Below, one piece after another: positions 22,415-24,711 of a stretch of 24,711 nucleotides of DNA. The notes beneath the pieces were generated by a model. The model worked only from the letters and a program-made list of their open reading frames with translations. It did not search any database and was not told the DNA's origin. The position numbers were made by a program, and so were the translations under genes. Source of the stretch: Candidatus Aminicenantota bacterium (GTDB lineage: Bacteria > Acidobacteriota > Aminicenantia > UBA2199); contig JAHELQ010000012.1 in the NCBI GenBank assembly GCA_024644125.1, positions 1 through 24,711 on the forward strand. Reading direction: 5' to 3'. Every line of letters begins with the position of its first letter. The stretch's first letter is position 1.

Positions 22415-24711
22415 TTATTTATTAGGGGTACTCACAATATTTTCTTTTCCGGGGAAAATGTATCTTTGCAGCTTATACAAATAATAATAAAAAATCGGCA
22501 ACACAAACAGGATCAGGGTGGCGGATGTGGTCAATCCCCCGACAGTGCACAGCGCCAATGAAGACCAGATGTCGGATGAGTAGGGGCTCTTGAAGATGAT
22601 CATCGGCAACATCCCCAGGACCGTGGTAGCGGTGGTCATGAAAATCGGCCGGATCCTCTCTTTGGTGCCGATGGTAATGGCTTCGATGATATTGTTGTTT
22701 TGGGCCATGTGCTGGTTGATGTTGTCGATCAATAAAATGGCGTTGTTCACCACGATCCCGAACAACAATATAACTCCGATATAAGCAGTGGAGTCGAATG
22801 AATATCCCATCACCACGAACGCGATAAACACTCCGATCAAGGCGAGTGGAATGGACAACATAATCAGGAAAGGCTGGAAGATGTTTTCGTAGAGGATGCC
22901 CAGAATCAGGTAAATCAGGAACAGAGAGAGTACAATGGCGAAATAGATCTGGCCTTCTTCCTCTTCCGTCATTCGGAACCGCCGTTCGTCCAGGCTCTTG
23001 TTAAAGCCCGGCGGTAATTCCAGGTTATTGTAAATGGTCTTGTGGAATCGGTCTGCCGATTTGGCGCTTCCTAAATAATCCCAACGCACCGCTGCCACAT
23101 ACTCCTGGTTTTCGCGGGTGATCCCCCCCTTCTGGGTGGTCATCTCCACATGTACGAGATCTTGCAACCGGAATGGGGCTCCCTGGAGCGTAGCCATATT
23201 TAGCGCCAGGATATCGTCCAATTCCAGATCGTCCAGGTCTGAAGCCTTGACTTCGATGGACAATTCTTTATCATTGTATTTCAATTTGTTGGTCTGGCTC
23301 CGTTCGCGTAACACTGTTTGAATCAAGTTCATCAAGTACGATGGTTCCATCCGGTAATTTTTGAGTTTGTCCCGGTCCAGTTTGAATGAATAGTACTTTT
23401 CCGTGCCCATCCACCAGCGTTGGATATCGGTCATTACGCTGACTTCCTTGATGCGGCGGTGGCTCAGGAGCGCTTTTTTCAATTCCTCCGCCACTTCTAT
23501 CAATTTCTCGAAATTGTATCCTTTCATGGTGATGGAGTAGGGCATGTATGATCCGGTATCGGGGTTGTAATAGTAATTTTCCGGGTCGAATCCCGAAACG
23601 TTCACCCCGATTCCAGCCAGGTTGGTGGCGTGGCCGATGAGCTCCTGCTTTAGCTGGTAGGGAGCGGCGGAAAACTCGACCTCTTCGGGAAACGAGATCT
23701 CCATGAAGGCTCCCCTGGGATGAATGTTGGTGGAGATCTCTTTTTTGTATGGTTTGGACATCGCCAGATCTTCGAATTCCATGATGGCTTTTTTGATATC
23801 CTCGAATTCAGCTCCCGAAGGGAAGGTCAAGCTTACGCGAATCTGCTCTTTTGAATACCATGAGAAAAAATCGCCGAAAGAAACCTCTTTTTTAAAGCTG
23901 GAGAAGGAGGCGATTGCGATGACGACGATGGGGATTAGGATGATCAGCGGGTATTTCAAAATGAATGGGAAGAACCTTCCTATATTGAATTCCGCGTTTT
24001 GTTTCCTGACCCGGATCTTGATCCGCGAGCTGAGGGAGGGTATCAGGATAAACGATACCACAATAGAGGAGAAGAGCGAGATGGCGATGATATAGGCTAA
24101 AGGCATGTAATATAGTTTCAGGCGGCCTTCGAAAAATGCGAACGAGAAGAATACGATAATGGTGGTGACGGTCGAAGACAACACCGGTAAGAATACTGTT
24201 TTGGATCCGATGATGGCGGACTCCTGGAGATCGTACCCTCTTTCCCGGTACCGGAGGATGCTGTCGAACACCACCACAGCGTTGTCCACAAACAAACCGA
24301 ATCCCAGAGCCAGGCCTGATAGTGTCAACAGGTTGAGGGACAACTCCACCACGTCCAGTTTTTTTAACACATAAATGGCGGTGAACGTGGCGAACACCGA
24401 AAAGAACACCGATGAAAAAATCAGGAAGGAGGATCTGATATCCCTGACAATGGCGATCAAGATGATGAAGATGATGACCAGAATCAAAAATGCGATTTTC
24501 AAGAGCTTGGAGATCCGTTCCCGCAATTCCTTGCTTTCGTCTTTTTGAATCACGAATTCGACGCGGTTCTTGAGTTTGTTGGCCAGGGATTGGAGTTTTG
24601 CCCGCACCTTTTCCGACATTTTAAGAGAGCTGGTGTTGGGTTGCTTGAACATCCTGATGCCGATCACTGGATTCGACTGGAATCTCTGCTCGCGGGTCAA
24701 CTCCTGGTAGC
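22415..24711 (-). CDS. RND-family efflux pump, N-terminus cut by window edge
   Basis: The frame is open to the right edge (first full codon at 24709). The 764 residues here match the AcrB/HAE-type RND pump from shortly before its second membrane helix onward, so about 270-300 residues lie outside. Membrane blocks: LKIAFLILVIIFIILIAI; the TM4 proton-relay segment GLFVDNAVVVFDS with a single Asp (AcrB has two); STVTTIIVFFSFAFFEG; and, in the second half, GQIYFAIVLSLFLIYLILG, SIPLALIGVF, GIVVNNAILLIDN (no AcrB-like Lys) and RIRPIFMTTATTVLGMLPM. Two periplasmic porter regions lie between. RND proteins of this type use the proton gradient to export drugs, lipids or metals. The adaptor and outer-membrane partner would be upstream, outside the window. 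The frame reads through a TTG at 24700, which is not the true start. Confidence 0.92.
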   Translation of the reverse strand, partial: YQELTREQRFQSNPVIGIRMFKQPNTSSLKMSEKVRAKLQSLANKLKNRVEFVIQKDESKELRERISKLLKIAFLILVIIFIILIAIVRDIRSSFLIFSSVFFSVFATFTAIYVLKKLDVVELSLNLLTLSGLALGFGLFVDNAVVVFDSILRYRERGYDLQESAIIGSKTVFLPVLSSTVTTIIVFFSFAFFEGRLKLYYMPLAYIIAISLFSSIVVSFILIPSLSSRIKIRVRKQNAEFNIGRFFPFILKYPLIILIPIVVIAIASFSSFKKEVSFGDFFSWYSKEQIRVSLTFPSGAEFEDIKKAIMEFEDLAMSKPYKKEISTNIHPRGAFMEISFPEEVEFSAAPYQLKQELIGHATNLAGIGVNVSGFDPENYYYNPDTGSYMPYSITMKGYNFEKLIEVAEELKKALLSHRRIKEVSVMTDIQRWWMGTEKYYSFKLDRDKLKNYRMEPSYLMNLIQTVLRERSQTNKLKYNDKELSIEVKASDLDDLELDDILALNMATLQGAPFRLQDLVHVEMTTQKGGITRENQEYVAAVRWDYLGSAKSADRFHKTIYNNLELPPGFNKSLDERRFRMTEEEEGQIYFAIVLSLFLIYLILGILYENIFQPFLIMLSIPLALIGVFIAFVVMGYSFDSTAYIGVILLFGIVVNNAILLIDNINQHMAQNNNIIEAITIGTKERIRPIFMTTATTVLGMLPMIIFKSPYSSDIWSSLALCTVGGLTTSATLILFVLPIFYYYLYKLQRYIFPGKENIVSTPNK

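Noticed and set aside
1..24711. CRISPR arrays, insertion sequences, integrases, tRNA or rRNA genes
   Set aside because: No regularly spaced direct repeats, transposase or integrase motifs, or tRNA-like folds were recognised by eye.

Overview
This window comes from a bacterium that is probably Gram-negative. It has an RND efflux pump, an M48 peptidase with a lipoprotein signal, and a membrane Ser/Thr kinase with a large TPR-rich part outside the kinase domain. Large TPR-kinases, REC-DUF4388 regulators and B12 radical SAM enzymes are frequent in FCB-type and candidate-phylum bacteria, but the sequence does not fix the lineage. The left part (about 1-13960) looks clearly more AT-rich than the right part (about 16300-24711). 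No tRNA, rRNA, insertion sequence, integrase or CRISPR array was seen.

Region 1 (1-6101) is sensory or regulatory. It holds a V4R-like ligand-binding protein cut by the left edge, a REC-DUF4388 response regulator with a C-terminal roadblock-like domain, and a stand-alone copy of that domain next to it. It also holds two paralogous small SpoIIAA/STAS-like proteins and a B12-type radical SAM protein. Region 2 (6254-12504) is one tight leftward operon: a KASIII-like ketosynthase, a VOC/epimerase-like protein, an SDR reductase, an NTF2/SnoaL-like protein, and the three parts of a glutamate-mutase-type adenosylcobalamin mutase (GlmS-like, GlmE-like, GlmL-like). In the GlmE-like subunit most residues that bind glutamate in the clostridial enzyme are replaced, while the fold and the cobalamin motif of the small subunit are kept. 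The operon may therefore make a small molecule through an unrecognised carbon-skeleton rearrangement.

Region 3 (12965-16180) holds a bacterial enhancer-binding AAA+ regulator flanked by two paralogous proteins of a family I do not recognise. Region 4 (16318-24711) looks like ordinary envelope and signalling genes: a Ser/Thr kinase with TPRs, and a convergent operon of RND pump (cut by the right edge), ABC exporter and M48 lipoprotein peptidase.

The strongest unexplained signal is regulatory. Two divergent intergenic regions 8 kb apart (5320-5494 and 13662-13836) each carry three dyads that fit TGTAA-N7-TTACA exactly. The centre-to-centre spacings are nearly the same (84 and 73 bp; 81 and 72 bp). 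One array lies between the radical SAM gene and a SpoIIAA-like gene. The other lies between one member of the unknown family and the AAA+ regulator. This suggests that one regulator, possibly the AAA+ protein itself, controls both loci.
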